Notes under the pieces: generated by a model | What the model saw: only the letters and a program-made list of their open reading frames with translations | Told to the model about the DNA's origin: nothing | Databases searched by the model: none | In this document: positions 18,833 through 27,793 of the stretch, one piece after another | Numbering within the stretch: position 1 is the first letter of the stretch | How the letters are laid out: each line of letters begins with the position of its first letter | Assembly (NCBI RefSeq): GCF_022513565.1 | Contig: NZ_JAKWBE010000034.1 | Location: forward strand, 20,493-84,492 | DNA: 64,000 nt | Source of the DNA: Streptomyces gilvus | Lineage (GTDB): Bacteria > Actinomycetota > Actinomycetes > Streptomycetales > Streptomycetaceae | Direction of reading: 5' to 3' | Translations under genes and position numbers: made by a program

Positions 18833-19090
18833 CTACGCGCCGCGACGATGTTGGGAGGACGGACCGGGCTGGTCGTCCTCGTCCTCATCGTCGTCGTTGT
18901 AGAGATCCGCGTACTGGGCGTACGGGTCGTCTTCGTCCTCGTCGTCCTCGAACGGCTCGCCGTTCGGCGGCTGGCTCGAAGTCGAAGCGCCCAGCTCGCT
19001 GGCCAGACGCGACAGGTCAGTCCCGCCGCTGTTGTACTTCAGCTGGCGGGCGACCTTCGTCTGCTTGGCCTTGGCCCGGCCGCGCCCCAT
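18833..19090 (-). CDS. DUF3073 family protein
   Basis: This is an 85-residue conserved actinobacterial protein of unknown function. The start MGRGRAKAKQTKVARQLKYN is the family's basic N-terminus. The second half is strongly acidic (FEDDEDEDDPYAQYADLYNDDDEDEDD), giving a charge-split protein that could bind nucleic acid, although nothing shown here proves that. The ATG at 19090 is preceded on the minus strand by GAGGGGG; the longer frame upstream is not conserved-looking. Finding it beside purM is usual in Streptomyces as I recall. Confidence 0.9.
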   Translation of the reverse strand: MGRGRAKAKQTKVARQLKYNSGGTDLSRLASELGASTSSQPPNGEPFEDDEDEDDPYAQYADLYNDDDEDEDDQPGPSSQHRRGA

Positions 19091-19397
19091 GGCTCGACCC
19101 CCTCGGTGACGGGGCTCGACGGCCCCAGAGTCTTGACACGCGTTCATGATCTGGAACGGGCTCTCCGTGGAGAGACCGGTCCGTAGGGCTTCCACGGTAC
19201 CTGAGCCCGCGCCCATACGGTACGTCGCCCGCATGACGTGCCCGCGCCCAGGACCCTCGGGGTGCCCCGTCCCCGCTGGTCAACCGCGATTTTAACCACT
19301 TCTCGACGGGCGACCCGCCGACGGACGTGAGAGTTCTCTCCAAGTGCCCGCCGGCGGGTACCGGCCAAACCCCGAAAGGCCCGGAAACCTTACGGAA

Positions 19398-20495
19398 TCA
19401 GAGCGCTCCGCGGCCCTCGGCCATGCGCTGCTCGGCGATCCGGTCGGCCGCCGCGGCCGGCGGAATCCCATCCGCCTTCGCACGTGCGAATATGGCGAGC
19501 GTGGTGTCGAAGATCCTCGCCGCCTTCGCCCTGCACCGGTCGAAGTCGAACCCGTGCAGCTCGTCGGCGACCTGGATGACACCGCCGGCGTTGACCACGT
19601 AGTCCGGCGCGTAGAGGATCCCGCGGTCGGCGAGGTCCTTCTCGACGCCCGGGTGGGCCAGCTGGTTGTTGGCCGCCCCGCAGACGATCCGCGCGCTCAG
19701 CGCGGGCACGGTGTCGTCGTTCAGGGCCCCGCCCAGCGCGCAGGGCGCGTAGATGTCCAGGCCGTCGACGCGGATCAGGGTCGCGGTGTCGGCGACCGCC
19801 GTGACGCCCTCGGGGTGCGCCGCGAGGATCCGCCCCACGGCCTCCTCGCGCACGTCGGTGATCACGACCTCGGCGCCCTCGTCCCGCAGGTGCCGCACCA
19901 GGTGGTGCCCGACCTTGCCGACGCCCGCGATGCCGACCTTGCGGCCGCGCAGCGACGGGTCGCCCCACAGGTGCTGCGCGCTGGCGCGCATGCCCTGGTA
20001 GACGCCGAACGCGGTGAGGACGGAGGAGTCGCCGGCGCCGCCGTTCTCCGGGGAGCGCCCGGTCGTCCAGCGGCACTCGCGCGCGACGACGTCCATGTCG
20101 GCGACGTACGTACCGACGTCGCAGGCGGTGACGTAGCGGCCGCCGAGGGAGGCGACCATGCGGCCGTAGGCGAGCAGCAGGGCCTCGGTCTTGTCCCGGT
20201 CCGGGTCCCCGATGATCACGGCCTTGCCGCCGCCGTGGTCGAGACCGGCCATGGCGTTCTTGTACGACATCCCGCGCGCGAGGTTGAGCGCGTCGGCGAC
20301 GGCCTCCGCCTCGTTCGCGTACGGGTAGAAGCGCGTGCCGCCGAGCGCGGGGCCCAGGGCGGTGCTGTGGATGGCGATGACGGCCTTCAGGCCGCTCGCG
20401 CGGTCCTGGCAGAGCACGACTTGCTCATGTCCGCCCTGGTCCGAGTGGAACAGGGTGTGCAGTACATCAGCAGGTGCGCCGGTTACGTCGGTCAC
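19398..20495 (-). CDS. vdh: Valine (branched-chain amino acid) dehydrogenase
   Basis: Vdh is an NAD-dependent enzyme that oxidatively deaminates valine, leucine and isoleucine, feeding acyl-CoA precursors in Streptomyces. The 365-residue protein matches the family length. Glu/Leu/Phe/Val dehydrogenase motifs are AIHSTALGPALGGTRFYPY near residue 45, MAGLDHGGGKAVI with the catalytic lysine near 85, and the Rossmann motif GVGKVGHHLVRHL near 180. APCALGGALNDDT and GAANNQLA follow. The GTG at 20495 is chosen because GGAG lies nine bases upstream on the minus strand and the product then begins MTDVTGAPADVLHTL; the longer frame adds a non-conserved extension. It is monocistronic and divergent from the next gene. 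Confidence 0.95.
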   Translation of the reverse strand: MTDVTGAPADVLHTLFHSDQGGHEQVVLCQDRASGLKAVIAIHSTALGPALGGTRFYPYANEAEAVADALNLARGMSYKNAMAGLDHGGGKAVIIGDPDRDKTEALLLAYGRMVASLGGRYVTACDVGTYVADMDVVARECRWTTGRSPENGGAGDSSVLTAFGVYQGMRASAQHLWGDPSLRGRKVGIAGVGKVGHHLVRHLRDEGAEVVITDVREEAVGRILAAHPEGVTAVADTATLIRVDGLDIYAPCALGGALNDDTVPALSARIVCGAANNQLAHPGVEKDLADRGILYAPDYVVNAGGVIQVADELHGFDFDRCRAKAARIFDTTLAIFARAKADGIPPAAAADRIAEQRMAEGRGAL

Positions 20496-20715
20496 TGTGG
20501 TGACTCCTGAAGCAGTAGCGGCGGGTGGGACTTGGGCCCCTGGGGGTGGCGGGGCTGTGAGCACGAATTTAGACCCTGATCGCCCCGCCATCCGCGCAGT
20601 GCTCAGGATCACCTACCGGTGGCGTGAGGCCGTGCGACGATTTGCATAGATTTCCCGCGGGTTTGTGTGCGGGTTCCGCAGGTTTTCCCGATGGTGGGCG
20701 GGGGAGGGAGCAGGC

Positions 20716-21558
20716 GTGCCCAAGGTGTCCTCGGTGATCGTCCCGTACGCGACCTACCTCCGCGTCTACGAACCGCTGGCCGCCTTCCCCGAGCCGGAGC
20801 GCAGCCACTGGGCGCGCTACGCCCGCCGCCCGCAGCGCCCCTCGTACCAGGACGAACTGCGTCGCGCGCTGGCCGACTTGCTGCCCACCCCGCCGATCCC
20901 GGTGCCGGTGCACGAGAGCAGCGACGCGTTCGTGGTGGATGTGGACGGCGTCGTGTGCGTGTGCCCGTGGCGGACCCGGCTGCGCGGCTGGCAGGCCCTG
21001 CAGGAGCTGCCCGAGGAGCTGCCGAAGCCGGTCTTGGACGCGGTGCTGCCCGAGGTCGTACGGCGCCAGGCCACCCAGGACTACGAGCGCTGGCTGGCGC
21101 GCAACCCGGACGCCCGTCCCTGGATCCGCACCTCGACCTGGCAGGTGCCGCTGCACTGGTTCGTGCTGGTCTCCGACGAGGAGCGGCGCTTCGACAAGGG
21201 GTCGGGCGAGATCCCGCCGATGCTGCGGTACCGCACGCCCATGGTGCAGGCGCGGCGGCGGGTGGCGCGGGCGCTGCGGGCCCTGAAGGACGCCCTCGAC
21301 GAGGGGCCGCTCATCGACGGTCTGGTGGACGTGGGGCGCTGGCTGGAGGAGTTCCATCCGCGCTCGCTGGTCGAACTGGACTACGGCGGGCTGGTGCACA
21401 CGCTGTCGGCCGGCGAGCTCGAGGACGACCACTCGGCGGCCGACGTGGCCGAGGGCATCGAGGCGCTGCGGCTCGGTGACGGGGCGGCCGCGGGGACCGC
21501 GTACGGGCGGCTGGTGGAGCGCTGGCGGTCGGTCAGGGAACGGCGCTCGGCGAACTGA
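20716..21558 (+). CDS. Conserved actinobacterial protein of unknown function
   Basis: This is a 280-residue soluble protein that I do not assign to a named family. Visible parts are the N-terminal VSSVIVPYATYLRVYEPLAAF, a central FVVDVDGVVCVCPWRTRLRGWQAL, and DYERWLARNPDARPWIRTSTWQVPLHWFVLV. A C-terminal helical part follows (MVQARRRVARALRALKDAL then LEEFHPRSLVELDYGGLVH). No catalytic motif or membrane segment is evident. The GTG at 20716 follows GGGGAGGGAG with good spacing; the upstream start at 20665 lacks this. It lies directly upstream of bldC in the same direction but 495 bases away, so it is probably a separate unit. Confidence 0.85.
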   Translation: MPKVSSVIVPYATYLRVYEPLAAFPEPERSHWARYARRPQRPSYQDELRRALADLLPTPPIPVPVHESSDAFVVDVDGVVCVCPWRTRLRGWQALQELPEELPKPVLDAVLPEVVRRQATQDYERWLARNPDARPWIRTSTWQVPLHWFVLVSDEERRFDKGSGEIPPMLRYRTPMVQARRRVARALRALKDALDEGPLIDGLVDVGRWLEEFHPRSLVELDYGGLVHTLSAGELEDDHSAADVAEGIEALRLGDGAAAGTAYGRLVERWRSVRERRSAN

Positions 21559-22053
21559 CGTTTGACGGGACGCCCGTTTTGGGGTTTCGTCCTCGTTCAA
21601 GAAGTTCCCATGCTCCCTTGAGCTTTCGCCGACAAGCGACGTAGGTCCCGATCCGGGCGTACGCCTCACTGTGTATCAAGCGTGACGGACCGCACGTACC
21701 CGGCTCTTGCATCTCTTGCCCCTCCTCATGCCAAAATAGGACAAGGGGTTCGGGGGAGGCTCTTCTTTGGGGGGCTTGACGACTCCTGCGCGCTTCTGTG
21801 ACTGATCGTCACAGTGGCGTGACTGTCCGCTATGGCATGGTCCATCGGCTTCCGTCGGTGATGAACACCTGGAGGGGCAATTCCATCGGTTTGGCCGACG
21901 CGGCTGGACAGATGGTGTAGTTGTAGTGCCGAGGACAAGCCGTTCGTCCTATAACCGACTCGACTCGCGTCCGCCATTTCGGGCAACGCGGGTCAAGGTG
22001 CAGAATTTAGAGGAAAGAACCGAGAAGGTTCGGTTCTCCCGAGGAGGCCGCTC
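21559..22053 (+). promoter_or_regulatory. Long bldC upstream region
   Basis: No gene is supported in these 495 bases. They are visibly less GC-rich than their surroundings (for example around 21780-21960), which fits a control region. GAGGAGG is at about 22040-22046 as the bldC ribosome binding site. I see no clear riboswitch fold. Short frames on both strands have no conserved sequence or ribosome binding site. Confidence 0.5.
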
Positions 22054-22260
22054 ATGACCGCTCGCACCCCTGATGCCGAGCCGCTGCTGACCCCGGCTGA
22101 GGTCGCCACCATGTTCCGCGTGGACCCGAAGACGGTCACGCGGTGGGCGAAGGCCGGCAAGCTCACGTCCATCCGTACGCTCGGCGGGCACCGCCGTTAC
22201 CGCGAGGCCGAGGTCCGCGCTCTGCTCGCGGGCATTCCGCAGCAGCGCAGCGAGGCCTGA
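22054..22260 (+). CDS. bldC: Developmental regulator BldC (MerR-like DNA-binding protein)
   Basis: BldC is a 68-residue DNA-binding protein that holds back or times entry into sporulation in Streptomyces by binding head-to-tail along direct repeats. The sequence is a single MerR/excisionase-type winged helix-turn-helix: LLTPAEVATMFRVDPKTVTR, then WAKAGKLTSIRTLGGHRRYR and EAEVRALLAG. The effector-binding part of MerR proteins is absent, as expected for BldC. The ATG at 22054 is preceded by GAGGAGG. A long upstream region and a strong intrinsic terminator 145 bases past the stop show it is a single-gene transcript. Confidence 0.98.
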   Translation: MTARTPDAEPLLTPAEVATMFRVDPKTVTRWAKAGKLTSIRTLGGHRRYREAEVRALLAGIPQQRSEA

Positions 22261-22404
22261 ACAACTCAATAGCGGGCAAACCGGCAGGTCCCCAACGTGC
22301 CGAGATGCCCGAACCCTAGCTCCAAGCGACGCGGGTTCTGCCCCAACAGAGCCCACGCCCAAGCCCCCAGGGGCTTCTCAGGCAAGTGACAAGGGTGCGT
22401 CGTC

Positions 22405-22444
22405 GATCGCGCTGGACTCCGCCGGGTCCAGCGCGATCTTTTTT
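22405..22444 (+). terminator. Rho-independent terminator after bldC
   Basis: A 13-bp stem, GATCGCGCTGGAC (22405-22417) with GTCCAGCGCGATC (22426-22438), has an 8-base loop followed by six T residues. A T tract this clean is unusual in Streptomyces, so this is a confident terminator. Confidence 0.92.
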
Positions 22445-22735
22445 GTGCGCGTCGGGCACAGGACCGATCGCCCTGTGAGCGGGCTTGTCGGAGTCTGGGG
22501 AGGGGTGTCGGATCTCCTGTGGGCGACCTCAGAAGGGGGCCGGCGGGCGGGGCGACACAGGGGTGCAATTGCACATATTAAATTGACCAGTTGTAGGTGG
22601 GGTGTAAGTACCGCGGTTTCAGAAACTCATGCGGTGACACCCGTCACATGCCGGGGAGCTTGTTGCCGTTGCTCCCCGTGCGCTAGAGGAGGCATCCGAG
22701 CCACCACCGCCCCCTGGCGCGGCGGCCGTTGGGGC

Positions 22736-22915
22736 TCAGCGCTCCTTCGGGGCCGTCTCGTCCGGTGCCTCGGCGGCTCTGGGCGCGGAGTCCATCGCCA
22801 GTCGCAGCAGATGGTGGCAGATCGCGCAGTGCCGGGTCAGATGCCCGTACGACGACGCGGCCGACAGATGCGCACGGAGCAACGCCCGCGTCTCGTGCCT
22901 GACCGAAGCCGCCAT
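22736..22915 (-). CDS. Small DUF6274-like protein with CxxC
   Basis: This is a 59-residue protein, short enough to be missed by many gene finders. It reads MAASVRHETRALLRAHLSAA, then SSYGHLTRHCAICHHLLRLA, then a Pro/Ala/Glu tail. The HCAICHH cluster could bind a metal such as zinc. I recognise the pattern from small conserved Streptomyces proteins grouped as DUF6274; that name is from memory. A GGAGG lies about seven bases upstream of the ATG on the minus strand, which supports real translation. It stands alone between the bldC terminator and the tandem-repeat array. Its role is unknown. Confidence 0.7.
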   Translation of the reverse strand: MAASVRHETRALLRAHLSAASSYGHLTRHCAICHHLLRLAMDSAPRAAEAPDETAPKER

Positions 22916-23058
22916 ACGCCACCTCCAGGGGCCGCACGGGAACGGGCCCTGATCCCTGGGTACCGAGGGATCCCGACGCCGTCAAGACGGCCTGGGAGCC
23001 GTGAGAACGGCCTCGCACGAAGAAGGCCCGCCACCCTGTGTGGGTGCGGGCCTTCGTC
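22916..23058. other. Spacer with a terminator-like hairpin
   Basis: This stretch is non-coding. A stem made of AAGGCCCGC and GCGGGCCTT (about 23022-23053) resembles the hairpin found inside each 156-bp repeat that follows and may be a diverged relative of it. Confidence 0.45.
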
Positions 23059-23590
23059 GGGGCAGGCAAAAGGCCTGCCACCCTTGCGGGCGCGGGCCTT
23101 CGTTGCGGTCCTGACGGGATTTGCTGCGGTTGATTGCGGCTTGTGCCGCGGGCGCGGCCTCCGGTTGGCGGGCGGTCCGGGGAGGCGTCGGACCCGGCAC
23201 CTTTGCTGGTGGCCGGGGCAGGCAAAAGGCCCGTCACCCTTGCGGGCGTGGGCCTTCGTTGCGGTCCTGACGGGATTTGCTGCGGTCGATTGCGGCTTGT
23301 GCCGCGGGCGCGGCCTCCGGTTGGCGGGCGGTCCGGGGAGGTGTCGGACCCGGCACCTTTGCTGGTGGCCGGGGCAGGCAAAAGGCCCGTCACCCTTGCG
23401 GGCGCGGGCCTTCGTTGCGGTCCTGACGGGATTTGCTGCGGTCGATTGCGGCTTGCGCCGCGGGCGCGGCCTCCGGTTGGCGGGCGGTCCGGGGAGGTGT
23501 CGGACCCGGCACCTTTGCTGGTGGCCGGGGCAGGCAAAAGGCCCGCCACCCTTGCGGGCGCGGGCCTTCGTTGCGGTCCTGACGGGATTT
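23059..23590. repeat. 156-bp tandem repeat containing the tRNA-Asp 3' end
   Basis: Three full copies (23059-23214, 23215-23370, 23371-23526) and a partial fourth (23527-23590) repeat with an exact 156-base period and few mismatches. Each unit holds a hairpin (AAAGGCC...GGGCCTT) and then GCGGTCCTGACGGGATTT, the last 17 bases of tRNA-Asp plus one flanking base. About 90 bases of spacer follow. In the fourth copy the tRNA part continues into the complete tRNA-Asp gene. Open frames through the array repeat a 52-residue pattern only because of the DNA repeat and are not genes. Confidence 0.9.
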
Positions 23591-23648
23591 GAACCCGCGG
23601 CCTCCACCTTGACAGGGTGGCGAGCACTCCAAACTGCTCCACAGGACC
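23574..23648 (-). tRNA. tRNA-Asp (anticodon GTC), copy 1
   Basis: This 75-nt minus-strand cloverleaf has acceptor GGTCCTG/CAGGACC, anticodon stem CCACC/GGTGG with loop CTGTCAA, and T arm GCGGG TTCAAAT CCCGT. The first downstream element on its strand is the hairpin of repeat copy four, a likely terminator. It matches the tRNA at 28670-28744 throughout. Confidence 0.97.
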
Positions 23649-23741
23649 AGGTTTCGCGGCGCCATTCGTGCGTTGCGCTGCGAGAAGAGACTGTACAGGA
23701 GGGGAGCCGCCTGGTCGAACTCACTTAGCGTGCGGGGGTCG

Positions 23742-26700
23742 TCACGGGGCCAGCTGGTCGATCGTCTTCACGATCCGCTTGTCGGAGATCGGGTACGCCG
23801 TGCCGAGCGCGTGGGCGAAATAGCTCACCCGGAGCTCCTCGATCATCCAGCGCACGTCGAGAACCTGCTGCGGCACCGGGCGCCCCTGCGGCATCTGCTC
23901 CAGGAGCCACGCGTACTCGTCCCGCATCTCGTGCACCTTCTCCATACGGGTCGTGTCCCGCTGGACGTTCGTCGGCATCTGCTGCAGCCGGCGATCGGCG
24001 GCGACGAGATACCGCATCAGGTCCGGCAGCCGCCGCAGCCCCGCCTCTGTCACGAAACCGGGCCTCACGAGCGCGTCCAGCTGCTGACGCACGTCCTGCA
24101 GGTTCGCCAGCAGCGCCGGGCTGCGTACGGCCTTCAGGCGGCGTTCGCAGGCCTGCCAGGCGGCCAGCACCTGCTGCACCTGCCCGACCGTCCGCACCGT
24201 CGTGTCCACGATCTCCGCGCGCACCTTGTCGTACAGCTTCCGGTACGACTCCTCGTCCCACGCCGGCCCTCCGAAGTCACCGATCAGCCGGTCCGCCGCC
24301 GCCATCGCGCAGTCGTCGAACAGCGCCTGGACCGAGCCGTGCGGATTCGCCGACAGCCCGAGCTTCTGCGCGTTCGTCAGATGATCGCTCGCGAATTTGG
24401 CCGGATTGACCGGAATGTTACGCAGGATCAGCCGCCGCGTGCCCTTCCACATCGCCTCGGCCTGCTCCGCCTCCGTGTCGAAGAGCCGGACCGAGACCGT
24501 GTCGCCCTCGTCCACCAGCGCGGGGTACGCCTTGACGGGTTGCCCCGCCCGGCGCGTCTCGAAGACACGCGTCAGCGAGCCGATCGTCCAGTCGGTCAGC
24601 CCCTTGCGCTCCAGGGACTCCCCGCCCTGCCGCTCGGCGGTGGCCGCCGCGGCCTGCGAGATCGCCTTGCGCGCCTTCGGCTTCAACCGGAGCTTCAGTA
24701 CCTCCAGGTCCTTGTCCTCCGCCAGCTTGCGACGGCGCTCGTCGACGATCCGGAAGGTGATCCGCAGATGGTCCGGCACCTTCGACCAGTCGAAGTCCTC
24801 CGCCTCGAAGGGCACCCCCACCATGCGCTTCAGCTCGCGCGCCATGGTGGTGGTCAGGGGCTCCTGGAGGGGCACGGCCGTGTCCAGGAAACGCTTCGCG
24901 AAGTTCGGCGCCGGCACGTAGTTGCGGCGGATCGGCTTGGGCAGCGAACGGATCAGCTCCGTCACCAACTCCTCCCGCAGACCCGGGATCTGCCAGTCGA
25001 AGCCCTCGTCCGTGACCTGGTTGAGCACCTGGAGCGGGATGTGAACCGTCACACCGTCCGCGTCCGCCCCCGGCTCGAACTGGTACGTCACCCGGAACTT
25101 CAGCTGCCCCTGCCGCCAACTGTCGGGATAGTCCGCCTTGGTGACCGCCTCGGCCGACTCCCGGATCAGCATCTCCCGCTCGAAGTCCAGGAACTCCGGC
25201 TGCTCGTGCCGCTTCCGCTTCCACCACGAGTCGAAGTGGGCGCCCGACACCACGTGTTCGGGCACCCGCTGGTCGTAGAAGTCGAAGAGCGTGTCGTCGT
25301 CCACCACGATGTCCCGGCGCCGCGCCCGGTGCTCCAACTCCTCGACCTCGCTGAGGAGCCTGCGGTTGTCGGCGAAGAACTTGTGGTGTGTGCGCCAGTC
25401 ACCCTCGACGAGCGCGTTGCGGATGAACAGCTCGCGGCTGGCCTCCGGGTCGATCCGGCCGTAGTTGACCTTCCGGTCGGCGACGATCGGGACGCCGTAC
25501 AGCGTCACCTTCTCGTACGCCATCACGGCCGCCTGGTCCTTCTCCCAGTGCGGCTCGCTGTACGTCCGCTTCAGCAGATGCTCCGCGAGCGGCTCGACCC
25601 ACTCCGGCTCGATCCTCGCGTTGACACGGGCCCACAGCCGTGAGGTCTCCACCAGCTCCGCCGACATCACGAACCGCGGCGGCTTCTTGAACAGCGACGA
25701 ACCCGGGAAGATCGCGAACTTGGCGTTGCGGGCGCCCAGATACTCGTTCTTCGCGCCCTCCTTCACGTCCTTCATGCCGATGTGGGAGAGCAGACCGGCG
25801 AGGAGCGAGACGTGGACGCGGTCGCCGGGGGCATCGTCCTCGTTGAGGTGGATGCCCATCTGCTTGGCGACCGTACGGAGTTGGGTGTAGATGTCCTGCC
25901 ATTCGCGAATGCGCAGGAAATTGAGGTACTCCTGCTTGCACATCCGGCGGAACGACGACGAACCCCGCTCCTTCTGCTGCTCCCGGATGTACCGCCACAG
26001 GTTCAGATAGGCCAGGAAGTCACTGGTCTCGTCCCGGAAACGGGCATGCTGCTGGTCGGCCTGGGTCTGCTTGTCCGCGGGACGCTCGCGCGGGTCCTGG
26101 ATGGACAGCGCGGCGGCTATGACCATGACCTCGCGGACACAGCCGTTCTTGTCGGCCTCCAGCACCATCCGGGCCAGCCGCGGGTCCACCGGCAGCTGGG
26201 CCAGCTTGCGGCCGGTCTGCGTCAGCCGCTTCCGCGGGTCCTTCTCGGCCGGGTCGAGCGCGCCCAGCTCCTGCAGCAGCTGCACACCGTCACGGATGTT
26301 GCGGTGGTCCGGCGGGTCGATGAACGGGAACTTCTCGATGTCCCCGAGACCGGCCGCCGTCATCTGCAGGATCACGGACGCGAGGTTCGTGCGCAGGATC
26401 TCCGCGTCGGTGAACTCCGGACGAGCCTCGAAGTCGTCCTCCGAGTAGAGCCGGATGCAGATACCGTCGCTCGTACGCCCGCAGCGGCCCTTGCGCTGGT
26501 TGGCGCTGGCCTGACTGATCGGCTCGATCGGCAGCCGCTGGACCTTCGTGCGATGGCTGTAACGGGAGATGCGCGCGAAGCCCGGGTCGATGACGTACTT
26601 GATGCCCGGCACGGTCAGAGAGGTCTCGGCGACGTTCGTCGCCAGAACGATCCTGCGCCCGGTGTGCGGTTGGAAGACACGATGCTGCTCGGCGTGGGAC

Positions 26701-27725
26701 AGCCGGGCGTACAGCGGCAGAATCTCCGTGAAGCGGTACTGCTTGCGAGTGAGCGCGTCCGCCGTGTCCCGGATCTCCCGCTCACCGGAGAGGAAGACGA
26801 GGATGTCCCCCTTCCCCTCCCCCATCAGCTCCTCGACCGCGTCCGTGATCGCCGTGATCTGATCCCGGTCCGAGTCGTCCGAGTCGTCCTCCAGCAGCGG
26901 CCGGTACCGCACCTCCACCGGATACGTCCGCCCGCTGACCTCGACGATCGGCGCGTCCCCGAAATGCCGGGAGAAACGCTCCGGATCGATGGTCGCCGAG
27001 GTGATGACGACCTTCAGATCGGGCCGGCGCGGCAACAACTGCGCCAGATACCCCAGCAGGAAGTCGATGTTGAGGGACCGCTCATGGGCCTCGTCGATGA
27101 TGATCGTGTCGTAGGCGCGCAGCTCGCGGTCCGTCTGGATCTCGGCGAGCAGGATGCCGTCCGTCATCAGCTTGACGAAGGTCGCGTCCTGGTTCACCTG
27201 GTCCGTGAAGCGGACCTTCCAGCCGACGGCCTCGCCCAGCGGGGTGTCCAGCTCCTCCGCGACCCGCTCGGCCACCGTACGGGCCGCGATACGACGGGGC
27301 TGGGTGTGCCCGATCATGCCGCGCACCCCACGCCCCAGCTCCAGACAGATCTTCGGGATCTGGGTGGTCTTGCCGGACCCGGTCTCACCGGCCACGATGA
27401 CGACCTGGTGATCGCGGATGGCCTCGGCGATCTCGTCCTTCTTCTGGCTGACCGGCAACTGCTCGGGATAGGTGACGGCGGGCACACGGGAGCGCCGGGT
27501 GCCGATGCGTTCCTCGGCCTTGCCGATCTCGCCCTCGATCTCGGCGAGCACGGCGGCGCGAGCCTCCGGCTTACGGATCTTGCGCGCGCCTTCGAGCCTG
27601 CGCCCGAGCCGCTGCGCGTCGCGCAGGGACAGCTCGGTCAGGCGGGGGGCGAGGGAGCCGAGGGCCGGGGTGCCGGGCGCCGGGGTACCGGGAGCCGGGG
27701 TGCCAGGGGCAGGGTGCGTAGACAT
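23742..27725 (-). CDS. hrpA: ATP-dependent RNA helicase HrpA (DEAH box)
   Basis: This 1327-residue cytosolic helicase is of the usual HrpA length. Seen in order are an N-terminal Pro/Gly/Ala repeat (TPAPG repeated) and Walker A GETGSGKT near residue 115. The DEAH box IIDEAHERSLN, SATID, and motif V/VI (TNVAETSLTV, then QRKGRCGRTSDG) follow. The HA2/OB-fold region comes next (DPRLARMVLEADKNGC, FLRIREWQDIYTQL), then the long C-terminal DUF3418 region specific to HrpA. In E. coli HrpA acts on stalled ribosomes and mRNA processing; a similar role here is inference. The start codon lies in a region of simple repeats, so the first 25 residues are uncertain. It is bounded by tRNA-Asp on its 3' side. 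Confidence 0.95.
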   Translation of the reverse strand: MSTHPAPGTPAPGTPAPGTPALGSLAPRLTELSLRDAQRLGRRLEGARKIRKPEARAAVLAEIEGEIGKAEERIGTRRSRVPAVTYPEQLPVSQKKDEIAEAIRDHQVVIVAGETGSGKTTQIPKICLELGRGVRGMIGHTQPRRIAARTVAERVAEELDTPLGEAVGWKVRFTDQVNQDATFVKLMTDGILLAEIQTDRELRAYDTIIIDEAHERSLNIDFLLGYLAQLLPRRPDLKVVITSATIDPERFSRHFGDAPIVEVSGRTYPVEVRYRPLLEDDSDDSDRDQITAITDAVEELMGEGKGDILVFLSGEREIRDTADALTRKQYRFTEILPLYARLSHAEQHRVFQPHTGRRIVLATNVAETSLTVPGIKYVIDPGFARISRYSHRTKVQRLPIEPISQASANQRKGRCGRTSDGICIRLYSEDDFEARPEFTDAEILRTNLASVILQMTAAGLGDIEKFPFIDPPDHRNIRDGVQLLQELGALDPAEKDPRKRLTQTGRKLAQLPVDPRLARMVLEADKNGCVREVMVIAAALSIQDPRERPADKQTQADQQHARFRDETSDFLAYLNLWRYIREQQKERGSSSFRRMCKQEYLNFLRIREWQDIYTQLRTVAKQMGIHLNEDDAPGDRVHVSLLAGLLSHIGMKDVKEGAKNEYLGARNAKFAIFPGSSLFKKPPRFVMSAELVETSRLWARVNARIEPEWVEPLAEHLLKRTYSEPHWEKDQAAVMAYEKVTLYGVPIVADRKVNYGRIDPEASRELFIRNALVEGDWRTHHKFFADNRRLLSEVEELEHRARRRDIVVDDDTLFDFYDQRVPEHVVSGAHFDSWWKRKRHEQPEFLDFEREMLIRESAEAVTKADYPDSWRQGQLKFRVTYQFEPGADADGVTVHIPLQVLNQVTDEGFDWQIPGLREELVTELIRSLPKPIRRNYVPAPNFAKRFLDTAVPLQEPLTTTMARELKRMVGVPFEAEDFDWSKVPDHLRITFRIVDERRRKLAEDKDLEVLKLRLKPKARKAISQAAAATAERQGGESLERKGLTDWTIGSLTRVFETRRAGQPVKAYPALVDEGDTVSVRLFDTEAEQAEAMWKGTRRLILRNIPVNPAKFASDHLTNAQKLGLSANPHGSVQALFDDCAMAAADRLIGDFGGPAWDEESYRKLYDKVRAEIVDTTVRTVGQVQQVLAAWQACERRLKAVRSPALLANLQDVRQQLDALVRPGFVTEAGLRRLPDLMRYLVAADRRLQQMPTNVQRDTTRMEKVHEMRDEYAWLLEQMPQGRPVPQQVLDVRWMIEELRVSYFAHALGTAYPISDKRIVKTIDQLAP

Positions 27726-27793
27726 ACGCGATCCAGGATCTCATCCCCGGGAAATGCGTGGCGAACGATTTGTAACCGGCGGCTACCGGGCAC

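Noticed and set aside
22445..23728. Plus-strand 427-residue and minus-strand 319-residue repeat proteins
   Set aside because: The 52-residue repeats come from the 156-bp DNA array and overlap the tRNA-Asp gene, and none has a credible ribosome binding site.
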